Notes: generated by a model from the letters alone, not told the origin. Positions 20,418 through 33,168 are shown, counted from the stretch's first letter. The stretch is 64,000 nucleotides of DNA from Thermothielavioides terrestris NRRL 8126 (GCF_000226115.1 NC_016459.1:868001-932000); one strand, 5' to 3'. Made by a program: numbers and translations.

Positions 20418-23400
20418 ATGGACCCCGTCCCACCAACACCGCCGCCCGCCGTAGCCCCTACAAGTCCCCATGCGAGTCCGGGGGCGCACGGTGCGAATAA
20501 GCTGCCACCATCAGTTCCATCGTCGCCCCCTCCCTCTGGAGCTGCGGGTTCCAGTTGCGATGACCGCGCCGTTCGCCGGATGTCGAGAAAACTCCAAAAG
20601 AAGCGCCGCGACGGTGAACACACGCCCACGATGGAGCTGCCCGAACGCCTCCGAGACCACGGCGACCAGGTCGACGGTGAAGAGGAGGTCTTGCGCCCGC
20701 AGGGATACGGCGGCGGGTTATTCATGAACATGAATCAGAGCATCTTCGGCCTGATCGCGGCAGCAGGCAGCCAAGCGGACTATGCCGACCGGTTCGAGGG
20801 CCACAGTTCGGAAGACGAGGATGAGGGGGAACGCCGGATGGCGGAGACCATTGCCGGCCCTACGGCGTTGCAACCGGAGAGTTCGTCAGCACGTGGTTTG
20901 GCCCAAACGACGGTTTTGCCAAGGCATGATGCACATGATGCAGCCGACGTCAAAGCGCACGGCCGCCACTTAAGGAAGCTCTCCGAGAGTCGACTGCTAC
21001 GGTCAGTTCCGGGACTTGCGCGGTTCGCTGGCAAAATCCGGCCATCCAAATCCTTCAAGCCCAAGTCGGACGATGGCGCGCAAGGAGCTGAGGCCACGCA
21101 GTCCGCTCCCCAGCCGACCCCCGACCTCATGCCCAGCATCCAGATCACGCGGACCGATAGCATGATGACGGCACCAGCGCGCACCCCGCAGGCTTATGAT
21201 CTGGATGGTTCGAACGAGTCACCGCAGGACGCTGAGACTAGCAAAACCGGGCCGTCCGAGCTTGCCAAGAAGCTGAAGGAAATCTTCGGGTTCGACAAAG
21301 AAGAGGAAGTGGTGGAGGAATATCCCTGCTGGCTTCTTCAGCATGTTCTGCTCGAGGGACACATGTACATCACAGCACGGCATATCGCGTTCTATGCGTA
21401 CCTGCCGAAGAAGGCTGTGAGTGCTTGAAGCTCCTGATGTTGTGTGCCTCGTAGTACTAACTTTCCCGCAGAATGAGGTCTCCAAGAAGGGTTACCTGTC
21501 CAAGTGTGGCAAGAGGAACCCGAAGTACAGCCGCTACTGGTTCAGCCTCAAGGGTGACGTCCTGTCATACTACCTGGACACCAAGAACGTCTACTTCCCC
21601 TATGGGCAGATCGACCTGAGACACGGCATCTCTGCCGTCATCACCGACGGGGACAAGGAAGGAACTCACTTCACTGTTAGCACCGACCACAGGACGTACT
21701 ATTTCAGGGCCGACACCGCGCAGAGCGCCAAGGAATGGGTTAAGAGCCTGCAGCGGGCCATCTTCAGGTCGCACAACGATGGCGACAGCGTCAAGATCTC
21801 ACTCCCGATCGAGAACGTTTTGGACGTCGAGGAGACGCACATGCTGAACTTTGCGGATACATGCAAAATCCGCGTCATCGATAATGACGAGACTTACGCT
21901 ATCGACGAGGTATGTGTGCCAGCTTGCTACTTTCCCCGCGCCGATATTGACCCTCCTTGGCAGTACTTCTTCTCCTTCTTCAGCTACGCAAGGGAGGCCA
22001 TCAACATCCTGAAAATCCTCGTGGAGGATTCGTCGTCCCATGCGCACGGCCTGAGCGACCAGGTCGAACCGAGCTCCGAACGGACCAGTACGAGTGGCAG
22101 GCGAGAACAAGCCTCCAACCTACCTCATCTTCGCACAGGCAAAATCAGCGAAGGTGTCAGGGCGACCCTCTCGCCGCTGTCGCCTGTCCGCGGATCTTCA
22201 CCCAGTCCGCGGCAGAGCTCTGATCGCCCTCGCAGCAGCTTCGACAGGTTCCGCGCGTTTACGAGGGGCAGCATGGATACCAACGCAAACATCCATCCAG
22301 GGTCGCCACGGCGCCGGAGCTTCAGCCACGGTCGACGCTCCCTCAGCAGGAAACGACACGAAGGCCACGAGAGGCAGGAGAGTAGTGACTCCTACGTTCA
22401 AAGCTTGGATCCGAGCCAGGCCAGCTTGTCCGCGATGGTCGCTTCGGCAAGCAGTGAGGACGCCTCGGCGAGCCAGATTTTGAGGGGCAGTGAGGTCTTC
22501 CACGGTCCCACCCTCCAACATGCTGGACCCTCAACTAGAGCTGGACATCATGCATCAGATTCCAAGCCGCCGACTCGTCCAGCCACGGCGCCGCGTCAGA
22601 GCACAGACGCAGGGGAAACGGATGGAAGGGCGACCACCCCAACTCTTCAGAGTATCGCCACGATGGGCGGCTACCCACTCCGCAAAGCGAACGCGCTCAT
22701 GGGATACCTGGACCGCCAGTCCAGGCGCATGAGCAACTTGCTTGCCACGGAATCTATGGGCTACGTCGAGAAGGTGTCCGGAATGTGGAAGGGCGGGGCG
22801 AAACACTATGATGAACCACCCGAGTTACGGACGGATGAGGAGGATGGCGCGCTCGGTCCGGAGGAGAAAGCACACTCCGAAGCCCGCTTTCGAGCCCACT
22901 TCACGCTGCCGGAGAGCGAAAAGCTTCAGGCAGCATTCTACGCGCACATGATGCGGGTGATTCCGCTCTACGGGAAGATCTACATCAGCGACTGGCACTT
23001 CTGCTTCCGCAGCCTGTGGCCCGGCACCCGCACGAAACTCATCCTGCCGTTACGCGACATTGAGAATGTTGACAAGGAAAAGGGGTTCCGGTTTGGATAT
23101 GCTGGTCTCGTGGTCGTGATCCGCGGCCACGAAGAGCTGTTCTTTGAGTTCGGGAAAGCCGAAGTGCGCGACGACTGCACCATCACCATCCTCCAGGGCC
23201 TGGAGGCGACTCGCTATCTGCGCGGCTCCAGCCTCATGGACGGAGGAGAGAGCGAGGATGCTCAAGCTGCTGTGGCCGAGCACAACGCGCTGGAAAAGGC
23301 GCGAAGCCAAGGCTTCGCCGACCACGAGGTGCAACTCCCGCGCGAGACGTCCAGCGTCTCCGAGGCCCCGACCATCATCTTCGACGACCCGAAAGCCTCC

Positions 23401-25333
23401 TTCCTCAACTTCAAACCCAGCCAACCGATGAAGATCACATGCCTCACCATCGGCTCGCGCGGCGACGTCCAGCCCTACATCGCGCTGTGCAAGAAGCTGC
23501 TCGAAGAAGGCCACCACCCCCGCATCGCCACGCACGGCGAGTTTAAGCCGTGGATCGAATCCCACGGCATCGAGTTCGCCTACGTCGGCGGCGACCCGGG
23601 CCAGCTCATGCAACTCTGCATCCAAAACGGCACCTTCACCTGGGCCTTCCTCAAGGAAGCCAACGCCAAGATGCGCGGCTTCCTCGATGACCTGCTGGCC
23701 ACCTCGTGGCAGGCGTGCCAGGGCAGCGACCTCATCATCGAGTCGCCCTCGGCCATGGCGGGCATTCACATCGCCGAAGCGCTGGGCATCCCCTACTTCC
23801 GCGCCTTCACCATGCCGTGGACGCGCACGCGCGCGTACCCGCACGCATTCATCATGCCGGGCCAGAAAATGGGCGGCGGGTACAACTACTTCACCTACGT
23901 CATGTTCGACAACCTCTTCTGGAAGGCGACGGCTGGCCAGATCAACCGCTGGCGCAACCGCATGCTCGGCCTGCCGGCGACCACCTGGGAGAAGCTGCAG
24001 GTCAACAAGGTGCCCTTCCTGTACAACTTCTCGCCTTACGTCGTGCCGCCGCCGCTGGACTATTCCGACTGGATCCGCGTGACGGGCTACTGGTTCCTGG
24101 ACGAGGGCGGCGAGAAGTGGACGCCGCCGCCCGCGCTGATGCGGTTCATCGAGCAGGCCCGCGCCGACGGGAAGCCGCTCGTCTACGTCGGGTTCGGCTC
24201 GATTATTGTCGCCGACCCCGCTCGCATGACGCAGGAGGTCATCGACGCCGTGCTGAAGGCCGACGTTCGGTGCATCCTCAGCAAGGGTTGGAGCGACCGC
24301 GCCACGAACGAGAAGGGCGACACGGTCAAGGCTGGCGCCGCCGACGACAGCAGCAGCAAGAGCAGCAGCAAGAAGGCCGAGCCCGAGCTGCCGCCCGAGA
24401 TCTTTCTCATCCACTCGGCGCCGCACGACTGGCTGTTCAGGCAGATCGACGCGGCCGCGCACCACGGCGGCAGCGGCACCACGGGCGCCAGCCTGCGGGC
24501 CGGCATCCCCACCATCATCCGGCCTTTCTTTGGCGACCAATTCTTCTTCGGCAGCCGCGTCGAGGACCTCGGCGTAGGCATCTGCCTCAAGAAGTGGGGC
24601 GCCAACTCGTTTGCGCGCGCCCTATGGGAGGCGACGCACAGCGAGCGCATGATCGTCAAGGCGCGCGTGCTGGGCGAGCAGATTCGCAAGGTAAGCCGTT
24701 ATCTTCTCTCCCTTGTAGAACACCTCTTCTTTCCCCCTTTTTTCCTCCACAACCACCCCTATCCGCGACATCTATCCCGAACCTCTCAAACCCGCTGACC
24801 GCCATTTTTCACTCACCCCCCTCCCGCAGGAAAACGGCGTCGAGACCGCCGTCCAATGCATCTACCGCGACCTGGCCTACGCCACCGACCTGATCAACGC
24901 CAAGCGCAGCAAGTCCCGCGCCCGCCGCGCGGCCGCCGCAGCAGCCGCGGCCTCCCCCTCCTCCAGCAACCCCCACCTTTCCGCCGGCACTACTGCTGCT
25001 GCTGCCGGCTCCGGCTCTGCAGATCACCACCGCCACCACCGCCACCGCCTGGGCGGCGACGGGGGCGATGCAGAGGAGGAGGGCGGTGATGATGACGACG
25101 ATGAGGAAGACGATGACGACGATGATGACGACGAGGAGGAGAGCTGGACGTTTGTGCGGCGCGACGAGATGATTGATGACTTGTCGGTCGAGGGCGCCAT
25201 GAAGCGGATTGTGCGCGCCACGGCCGGGGCCGGGGCCGGGATAGGGATCGGCGCCGGGATCGGCGCGCAGGCGTTGGGGAGTCGGGGACTTGGGGGCGCG
25301 GCCGGGTCGGGACATGGGGTGAGGTTAGGGTGA
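20418..25333 (+). CDS. ATG26: Sterol 3-beta-glucosyltransferase Atg26/Ugt51
   Basis: Four exons, 20418-21416, 21472-21909, 21964-24690 and 24830-25333, keep frame through three GT..AG introns and give 1555 residues. The domain order is the family one: a disordered N-terminus, a GRAM domain (about 285-335, EYPCWLLQHVLLEGHMYITARHIAFY) running into a PH domain (336-435, SKKGYLSKCGKRNPKYSRYW), a second GRAM (about 780-850), and a GT-B glycosyltransferase (about 970-1400) opening TIGSRGDVQPYIALCKKL. The nucleotide-sugar site HHGGSGTTGASLRAGIPT is near 1310. It transfers glucose from UDP-glucose to membrane sterols; GRAM/PH domains target phosphoinositide membranes, and Atg26 supports pexophagy in some fungi. 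The C-terminal tail is unusual: an Ala run, a His run, and about 30 residues that are nearly all Asp/Glu, before a Gly-rich end. Confidence 0.96.
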
Positions 25334-27688
25334 TTGTTTTGCGGTGTTAGGGATTGATCGGATTTTGGGAGGGCGGGGGTTAGTCGGCTGTTTTTGTTTT
25401 CTTGTCTGGTTGTTGGTTGGGCTTGATGAATGGACGGATGATGGACGACTGGTGACTTCCCTGGGGTGAGATTCGCGAGGGCTTGCCAGCGTGCCTGGTT
25501 CTACGTTTGCGAATTGGCTTTGGTTTCTGTTCCATCATTCTGATGGTGGTGGGCAGAGTTTGCTTGTTTTTGTCGGCGTGTCATTAGAGTGGTGGCTTTG
25601 GAGTTTTTTCTCCGGAGGGAGACCGAACATGATTATGACGGGGCAATGACAGGGAAGAGGGCGTCGGGATACACTAGAGGAGATTGGGTTGATGGCATTT
25701 GGATTACACTGGATTGCGTCAGGGAGTCGACGGCAGCTAATTAATATGGTTTTCCTTGCTTTCTATCTTCCATGCAAAGTTGCTCCAGCGGCGAGGATAG
25801 TACTGGGGCGAAGGTGGTGAATTACCAGTTGTCAATGTCTACTACCCTATGATGGTCGTGTGGGGGGCGTAACTACGGGTATCTAGGTACCTGAAGTCCT
25901 GCAGCGTTGAGAGGCGGCACGGCCTTCTCCTTTCCTACCTCCCTCAAGTCATGGGACGATGACTCAACGAGGAACTGTTGGGAGCTCATGCAACTCTTGA
26001 ACTTGGCTTGTTTCACTCCGAGAGCCTGTGGACCGCTTTGGATAACGTCTGATACCATCCCGTCTACGCTTAAAGGGCGATGTGCCTGGCCTTGTAACGG
26101 GTTTCGGTCTGCAACCAGGTAGATGTATGTGTTATATCACTAGGCAGGTATTTATCTCTCTCAATTGCTGCTTCAGATCTACCAGTTTAGCAATGGAACC
26201 TCAGCCGTCTTTGTTGCACCACATCCCAATCGGGTCGTTGTCGCCTTTGAAGGACATCTGCAGGGCAGTTGGGACTGAGGGTTGGCTGCACAAAGACACA
26301 CTTTGTGAAAGGGGCTGCAGGTGACCACGTCCTGCGCTGTTGGTGCTTTCTCTGGCGTGCGGCTCAGCCTGTACATTTGCTGCAAATTACCCGGTATTCG
26401 CAAAGTATAACTTACCAAATGCAAGTATCCTCCTGCCTGCTGTCCAAGTGGTTTTGCTGCCTGTAAGGGCCGTCATAGTCACGCGACAATGAATGACTCC
26501 TCCACGGTGTCACACTTGACTTGCTAGGAAGATGTAAAAAGGGGCAGAAAAATGAGCAGGCAAACTGACGGCCTGGTTCTTGGCATCGAGATTCTGTCTT
26601 CGTTTATCTGGTGGTCGACGGCGTGAACGGTTGTGCACGTCTTGCACGAGTCACCTCAAGCTGGAGACTTGTGCCACGATCCAGCCACAGCCGACCCCGC
26701 AAACGGGGTGCATGCTGTTTGGCTGCTGCACTGTCCGACAGGGGTCCATGTCTGGCAGGCACGTTGCGTCAATGGGCATGGGGCATGGGCTCGATTGGCC
26801 AGCCGCAAGTTGCGCGGTGGGCAGAGCCGGATTCAGCCATCGGAGAGTACAAAAGGGTCTGCCATCCCACCCAAAATCCGGGCCCATCACTCTGCAGGCC
26901 GCTCGCTACCTGACTGCCGTCTCTACCTTACCAATGCGCCAGTACATGAAATTACACAGCAATAACGACAAAACCCCACGTACTTTACACTTCAATTTGC
27001 ATCCCACGAACCCTTGGCCGTTTGGAGCAAACATACAGAGAACAGACCTCGCCCTGTCGCTTGCGCCACCTCGACGATTTGCCCCAATCATCACCGTTTG
27101 ACTGCGCCGTTTCCTTGCAACTTGAATCCGCCATCCACCAACCCGGTTCGGTTCCTCACCCCAAATCAACATTGCGGCGAAAGCTCCTGGGAGCTTAGAC
27201 CAGCAGGCCAGTCTGCCCCGCGCAAGCGCAACGCTAGACCTGTTTAGGTTTCGCGCCCCCACCCTCTTCTGCAATTGCACCTCGATTTTTGGCAACCCAA
27301 GCAGTCAAAGGGAAGCGACAGCGCGCAATCGGATCGCGAGACCACTCTGGTCGTGTCACGCCGTCACGTCGCGCCAACCTTGGCACCTCAGCACCTACGA
27401 ACTAGCCAAATCCTGCGACTTCTGAATTTTGATGCGCGCTCCTGCGCGATGGGTGTTTCAACTCGCCGAGACACCGGTTCATTATCGTTGTCCAGGGGAG
27501 CTGCTGTGTAAGACCAAAGACGCTCCCTCTTTAGTCTCCGTTCTGTCGGAAGGTCGATTGATTGTCCGACAAAAGTGGCTGACGAGTCTCAACAATACTG
27601 CACACAGACTCGGCGCGAAAATCGAGGCGTAGCAGAACAGATCAGATTATCGCAACACGCCGACCGGATATTTCCACCCGCCGGCAGC
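25334..27688. other. 2.3-kb gene-poor stretch between ATG26 and FCP1
   Basis: No frame on either strand shows a domain or convincing coding bias. The first ~400 bases are G/T-rich, as expected for the ATG26 3' untranslated region; the last ~500 contain the FCP1 leader. I see no tRNA, 5S rRNA or transposon signature. Confidence 0.45.
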
Positions 27689-30418
27689 ATGAGCAAGGTC
27701 ATCCGGCTGGGAAGCCGGATACGGTACCCCATCACGATCGTCAGGCTGCTGAAGTCTCCTGGCGATAAGATCAAGAAACAAGAGCCCCTCCTGGAATACT
27801 CGTTCAAATGGATGAGGGAGGTCACCGATAAGTTCGGGGACAACCCGCGGCAGGAGGAGCAGACCACCACGGTGACGTGGGAGTCGCCCACCGACGGCGA
27901 GCTGACGCAGTGGCACATCACAGAGGGTCAGCGCATTGTGGCGGACAGGGCGTGCCTGACAGTCAAAGAAGAATGCTCGCACGGGATACAGTATGGAGGT
28001 CTCTGCGGCATGTGCGGAAAGGACATGACCGTGGTCAACTGGGCCGCCGAGACTCGTGACACGGAGCGCGCCCCGATCCACATGGTGCACGACCAGACCT
28101 GCCTGACCGTCAGCCCGTCCCACGCCCAGCGCACCGAGCGGGAGCTGCAGCGCCGGCTGCTCCAGAGCCGGAAGCTCAGCCTGGTGGTGGATCTGGACCA
28201 GACCATCATCCAGGCGTGCATCGACCCGACCGTCGGCGAGTGGCAGAGAGACCCGACCAACCCGAATCACGAGTCCGTCAAGGAGGTCAAGAGTTTCCAG
28301 CTGGACGACGGGCCGTCCGACCTGGCGCGGCGGTGCTCGTACTACATCAAGATGCGCCCCGGCCTCGAGGAGTTCCTCAAGCGCATCTCCGAGCTGTACG
28401 AGATGCACGTCTACACGATGGGCACGCGCGCGTACGCGCAAAATGTGGCGCGCGTCGTCGACCCGCAGAGGAAGCTCTTCGGCAACCGCGTCATCAGCCG
28501 CGACGAGAACGGTAACATGTTCGCCAAGAGTTTGGGCCGCCTGTTTCCCGTGAGTACGAACATGGTGGTCATCATCGACGACCGGTCCGACGTGTGGCCG
28601 CGCAACCGGCCGAACCTGATCAAGGTCTCGCCGTACGAGTTCTTCAAGGGCATCGGAGATATCAACTCCAGCTTCCTGCCGAAACGCCACGACCTGCTCA
28701 CGTCGGACGCCGCGACCAACGGTGTACAAAACAAGGGGCGGAAGATGGAGCCGCCTCCGAAGGTCGACAAGAACAAGGACGAAGCGCTCGAGGCCATCGT
28801 CAACATGACCGGTGGGGACGATTCCGCCCTCACGAAGCGGCAGGTCGAGGAGCAGGAGCGCGCCTTCGAGAAGCAGATTAAAGATCGGCCTCTGCAGCTC
28901 CTGCAGGAGAAGCTCGATCGGGAGGGCGAAGAAGCCGAGAAGGCCACGGTCCAGTCGGAGGACGGGTCCGAGTCTCGGTCGTCGTCCCCGGCGGCGCATC
29001 GGCACCGCGTGCTGCAGGACGACGACACGGAGCTGAAGTACCTAGAACAACACCTCATCAAGCTCCACAAGACATACTACGAAGAGTATGACAGCAACCG
29101 CGCGTCGCACAACGCCGGCGGCAATGTCGATTTCAGCTCGGTCCCCGACGTCGGCCGCATCCTCGAGGAGCTCAAAAGCCAAGTGCTGCGGGGCCTCAAG
29201 ATTGTGCTCTCGGGCGTGCTGCCGCGCGGCATAGACATCTATCAGTCCGAGATCGGCGTACAAATCATGAGCTTCGGCGCGGACCTGCGGCCGCGGATCC
29301 ACAACGACGTGACGCATCTTGTGGTGAACGCGTCCCAGCCCGGCAGGGAGAAACTGCTCGAGGCGCGGCGCCGGCCACACATCAAGATCGTCAGCCAGGA
29401 GTGGCTGGCGGCCTGCTTCAGCCGGTGGGAGGCTGTCGACGAGACGCCGTACCTCTTCACGGCGCGCCTCGTCGACGAGGACGAGCCGAACAACCGCAAC
29501 AAGCCGCCGGCGGCGGCGGCGGCGACGACGGGGGAAAACGCGGCGGCCGAGGACGACGAAGAGAACAACGAAGGCGAGAACAAGGCGCCCAATGGCGGGC
29601 ACAACCGGCGCGGCCCGAGACTGCGGCTGGTGTCTGCCTCGGGAGAGTCGCGGGACCTGCAGCCGGCCGATGATGACGGCGATGAGGACTCGTCGGAGGA
29701 AGAGATGGACGAGGACCTGCTGCCCGACGCGCTCCCGGACGGTCAGTCGTCGCCCATCGACGGGCTGAAGACCTTTAACTGGGGCTCAGCCGACGCCGAG
29801 CTGGAGGAGTTCCTCGCCAGCGGATCGTCTGACGAAGAGGAGGACGACGACGACGATGACGAGGAAGAGGATGGAGATTACGTCCAGGCTGACGAGGATG
29901 AGGAGGAGGAGGACTCAGATGACAACACGCGTCGCCGGAGCAGAACAGCGAGCCCGACGTCTGGCCTGTCGGCGAGCCGGAAGCGCAAGAGCCGCGCCGA
30001 GGACGGCGAGGACGGCGACGGGACTGAAGCATTCGGGGACGACGGCGGGCACGAGACGCCGGCCAAGAAGCTGCGCCGCACACAGAGCCAGCGCACGACG
30101 TCGCTACGGGCCCAGTTTGCTGCCGGCGAGCAGCCGGCTGACCAGCTCGAGGGCGGCAGCGGACTGCCTACGCCAGGAGGCACGGATGATCTCGACGGTG
30201 CACAGCAACAGCAACGTCAGAGCGGAAGTACTAGAATTGGCGAGCAGCCGGATGAGGATGATGATGAGATGGACTTTGACGAGGCCGCGCTGGAGGCCGA
30301 GTTCGAGGCCGAGTTCGCGGCCGAGTTCGACAAGGCCGAGGCGGAGATGCAGGCGGAACAGGCGGCGCTTGCGCTCAGAGAGGCGAATAAGCCTGGCACG
30401 GAAGCGGAGAAGGGGTAG
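27689..30418 (+). CDS. FCP1: RNA polymerase II CTD phosphatase Fcp1
   Basis: A single exon encodes 909 residues. ATG 27689 (MSKVIRLGSRIRYPI) is chosen over upstream in-frame codons because it matches the family N-terminus. Residues 1-100 form the biotinyl/lipoyl-like lobe, followed by a Cys-containing CSHGIQYGGLCGMCGKDM segment. The catalytic FCPH domain has VVDLDQTIIQA (nucleophile Asp, about 167-171), MRPGLEEFLKRI, YTMGTRAYA and VVIIDDRSDVW. A BRCT domain lies at about 495-590 (LRGLKIVLSGV ... HIKIVSQEWLAAC). The remaining ~320 residues are acidic and disordered, with several Asp/Glu tracts and a final helical acidic segment (EAEFEAEFAAEFDKAEAEMQ) like the TFIIF-binding tail of Fcp1. It dephosphorylates Ser2/Ser5 of the Pol II tail so the enzyme can be recycled. 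Confidence 0.95.
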   Translation: MSKVIRLGSRIRYPITIVRLLKSPGDKIKKQEPLLEYSFKWMREVTDKFGDNPRQEEQTTTVTWESPTDGELTQWHITEGQRIVADRACLTVKEECSHGIQYGGLCGMCGKDMTVVNWAAETRDTERAPIHMVHDQTCLTVSPSHAQRTERELQRRLLQSRKLSLVVDLDQTIIQACIDPTVGEWQRDPTNPNHESVKEVKSFQLDDGPSDLARRCSYYIKMRPGLEEFLKRISELYEMHVYTMGTRAYAQNVARVVDPQRKLFGNRVISRDENGNMFAKSLGRLFPVSTNMVVIIDDRSDVWPRNRPNLIKVSPYEFFKGIGDINSSFLPKRHDLLTSDAATNGVQNKGRKMEPPPKVDKNKDEALEAIVNMTGGDDSALTKRQVEEQERAFEKQIKDRPLQLLQEKLDREGEEAEKATVQSEDGSESRSSSPAAHRHRVLQDDDTELKYLEQHLIKLHKTYYEEYDSNRASHNAGGNVDFSSVPDVGRILEELKSQVLRGLKIVLSGVLPRGIDIYQSEIGVQIMSFGADLRPRIHNDVTHLVVNASQPGREKLLEARRRPHIKIVSQEWLAACFSRWEAVDETPYLFTARLVDEDEPNNRNKPPAAAAATTGENAAAEDDEENNEGENKAPNGGHNRRGPRLRLVSASGESRDLQPADDDGDEDSSEEEMDEDLLPDALPDGQSSPIDGLKTFNWGSADAELEEFLASGSSDEEEDDDDDDEEEDGDYVQADEDEEEEDSDDNTRRRSRTASPTSGLSASRKRKSRAEDGEDGDGTEAFGDDGGHETPAKKLRRTQSQRTTSLRAQFAAGEQPADQLEGGSGLPTPGGTDDLDGAQQQQRQSGSTRIGEQPDEDDDEMDFDEAALEAEFEAEFAAEFDKAEAEMQAEQAALALREANKPGTEAEKG

Positions 30419-31404
30419 CTATATCCGCGACTTTGCCGGCCACCGGTCGAGCACCTGGGCCGGGCCGCATGGTAGATGGTTCGCTGCAATGGAGGGTGCA
30501 GCGTGGAGTGCGCGCTTGGGAACGTGGAAGCTTTGTCAAGAGCCACTGTCTACGGCGTTCTACTGTCTCGGAGCACTACTGTCTGCTTAGCGGGGATGGA
30601 TCCAACGGATGTACTGCAGCACGCATGGACGGACGGACGGGTGGGCGGGTGGATGGGATGGAGTTTGTCGGTGTTGTGGTGTAACTTATTTGTAGTGACT
30701 AGCACGTTGCGTTCTGACGACTCTGTCTTCACTGCTGGTGTTGTGATGGGCGCCTTTGAGGCCGCGCAGCCGGCATGGAGCTTCCTCGTGTAATTACCTA
30801 AGGTAGTTACCTACCATAGCGTAATTACCCTTGTACCATGTAACGTTTATTCCGTCCATACCTCTTGCCTCCAAGACCCTTACGTAATCTCAGTCCCGCC
30901 AAGGCGATTGCCCTGTCCATCCTGCCAAACCAAACCTCGCAACAACTTTCCGAGTCGGCCCGCGCATCGCATCGCATCGTCAATTCGAGCTCCAAGCTCG
31001 GCAACCAACCTCGCTCCTTGCGCCAATTGGCCCTGCCCCCACCGCTGTTCACACCACACGCGGTCGACCCAATCGATTAAACCGATTGATCAACCGACCG
31101 AGCGAGCCGACGAGCGCCCGATTGCCATCGCGATCGCGATTGCGATCGATTGATCCACCAGGACTGCCTGCCATTCGCGTGCGCAGCGCGGTTTTACGCG
31201 GAGCAAAGCAGAGCTGAGCAGAGCAGCAAACGAAGCGCGACAGGCAGGTTCGGGTTTGAAGCGCATCAGGTCGGCTTCGCAGGTTGTGAAGGACGGGATC
31301 AGTGAAGGCTGTCTGGTGAAGGTCCGGACGGACGTAAGATAAAGGGAGAGAAAGAGGATAGGACAGAAGAACAGCGCAGGGGAAACAAGCAAAGGTTGCC
31401 CGCC
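30419..31404. other. Intergenic, no gene seen
   Basis: This holds the 3' region of FCP1 and the leader of the complex I gene. Small repeats occur: ggacggacgggtgggcgggt near 30630-30650, and ccatcgcgatcgcgattgcg near 31123-31145. No supported frame is present. Confidence 0.45.
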
Positions 31405-32450
31405 ATGCCGCAGGATATGCCGCCTGCTGGCGGCTATGAGGCCGTTCAGTTTAGGGTGTGTTTTCTCCCTTTTCCTTTTTCTTTCTCTCTTTTTTCCCCC
31501 TCCCCTCACGCTTCACTTTGCGGTGCCGCTTTCGTGGGCTGGGTTGGTAGCGGCGTGGGTGGATGATTGGGGATGGGGTTGCGAGCGCGGCTGCTGGGTC
31601 CGCGGTGGTGGTGGGATTGGGCCTGGCCTGGCCGGGTTGGACTGGGTTAGGCTGGGTCGGCCACGCTACGTGCATCAGAGACCGGCAGGATGGGGGAGAC
31701 AGGCATACAGGGAAGTTGGGACTCGAGATTCGAAGACGGGGGTTGAAGATGGGGAAGTCGCTGGGTTGGTGAAGGGAAGAGGTGGAGGGAAGGCGTTGAG
31801 CCATGTTTTCTGGGCGGCCTGAATTGGGAGAGTGGTCGCGATGGTAGACTGGCTCCGGATGAGCGGGCTCGACATGGTTTGGTCTAGGACACTGGATGAG
31901 GGGCCCTGCTCACCGCTGCCGCCACAGCACCCACCACGCACCGCATGTTCACTGCCTTTGCTGCAACCCCCCGCTAACCCGCGGCCACAGCGCAATCTCC
32001 CGTCCCGCGGCCTGTTCCGCCCCGGCCCTCTCATCGCCGGCGGCGCCGCGCTCATGCTCTTCGGCTGGTACAAGCTGATCGTGGGCATCCGCGAGCAGAA
32101 GTGCGCCGGTCCCCCCTTCCCACTTTTTTGTCCTCTCCACCGTTCTGTGTGCTGACGCATCCCGTCAGTGAGCTCGCCCGCGAGAAGATGTGGGCCCGCA
32201 TCCACCTGATCCCGCTGCTCCAGGCCGAGGAGGACCGCGACCAGGTCCGCAGGTACCTGGCGGACCAGGCGCGCGAGAAGGAGCTGTTGGGCGAGAACAC
32301 GCGCGTTTATCACTCCGACCGGTGAGTTCCCCCCGTCCCTGTTAAGAGGTGGACGGAGTGTCAGGGAGTCGCTGCAGGCGCTAACGGGCACGAAATAGGT
32401 TTGTCCGGCCCACGTTCGGTGTTACGCCGGCGGTTGTGTCGAAGGAGTAG
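31405..32450 (+). CDS. Complex I subunit NDUFA13/GRIM-19 (B16.6)
   Basis: Four small exons, 31405-31455, 31991-32100, 32169-32321 and 32399-32450, give 121 residues. Frame is kept across a 535-bp first intron (branch GCTAAC) and two short ones. The protein reads MPQDMPPAGGYEAVQF then RNLPSRGLFRPGPL, one transmembrane helix (about residues 28-47, IAGGAALMLFGWYKLIVG), and a conserved charged domain ELAREKMWARIHLIPLLQAE and RYLADQAREKELLG, ending VRPTFGVTPAVV. This matches the mitochondrial inner-membrane accessory subunit of NADH:ubiquinone oxidoreductase. No single open frame spans the gene, so it is easily missed. The first intron, more than ten times longer than exon 1, is pyrimidine-rich at its 5' end and may be regulatory. 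Confidence 0.93.
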
Positions 32451-33168
32451 ACTTAGGGGTGGAGACGGTGGCCCCTCGGTGAGTGCCGCCTGGGGAAGAA
32501 GCTGGCTGGTGCCTTGTCTCACCTCCACTTGGCGGCGTCCTGCGGGTTGGCTGGACATATTGTGCTATAGCTGGAAACTCGAGGGTTTGTGAGCATCTTT
32601 GCAGGAGGCATCTCAACATGTTTGAGTGAGTGACCCCTGGGAGCGTTTCCTGTCTAGAACATAAAACTGCTTCACTCCCTTGGCGCCCCCGTCGCTTCAT
32701 TGCCACGGCTGAGGAGAACCTTGGCTGTAGCGCGCGGTATATCGGCTCATTGACACCGGCGCTTTGCCAGATGGCACCATGCATGGCTGGCTCCATCTCC
32801 GTCGTGCTGTGGAGCCGCGGAAGCAACGGACTGGTGCTTCGAAGGCTCAAACATGGTCATCGATGACTTTCTGAGTTATCGACCGATAGGGGTAACTATC
32901 CTTGTTTCTCTCGCCACACTCACGTGCTATCTGGAGGCAGAACACGTCCGTATATATCGTTTTCTCCCCTCAACGAGTCTTCGCTCTACACTCCCCCTGC
33001 TTTGTTCCCACGGGCTCACAGGCAATTCCTACAGAGCCTGACCTTAGCCCGTCGGCTGTTCAGGACGCCCGTTCACCCACCCAGTCAGCCGAACGAACCA
33101 ACCCTACCAAGGCAAGAACATAACCAACGCGAAGCTGCAGCAAACGAACGGATAACAGCCCACCCTGA
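32451..33168. other. Intergenic between convergent genes
   Basis: This separates the 3' ends of the complex I gene and the Thr-rich secreted protein gene. Nothing recognisable is seen. Confidence 0.5.

Noticed and set aside
23050..24540. Minus-strand frame of 496 codons
   Set aside because: Antisense to the glycosyltransferase domain of Atg26, which has clear motifs; long antisense frames are expected with GC-rich codon bias.
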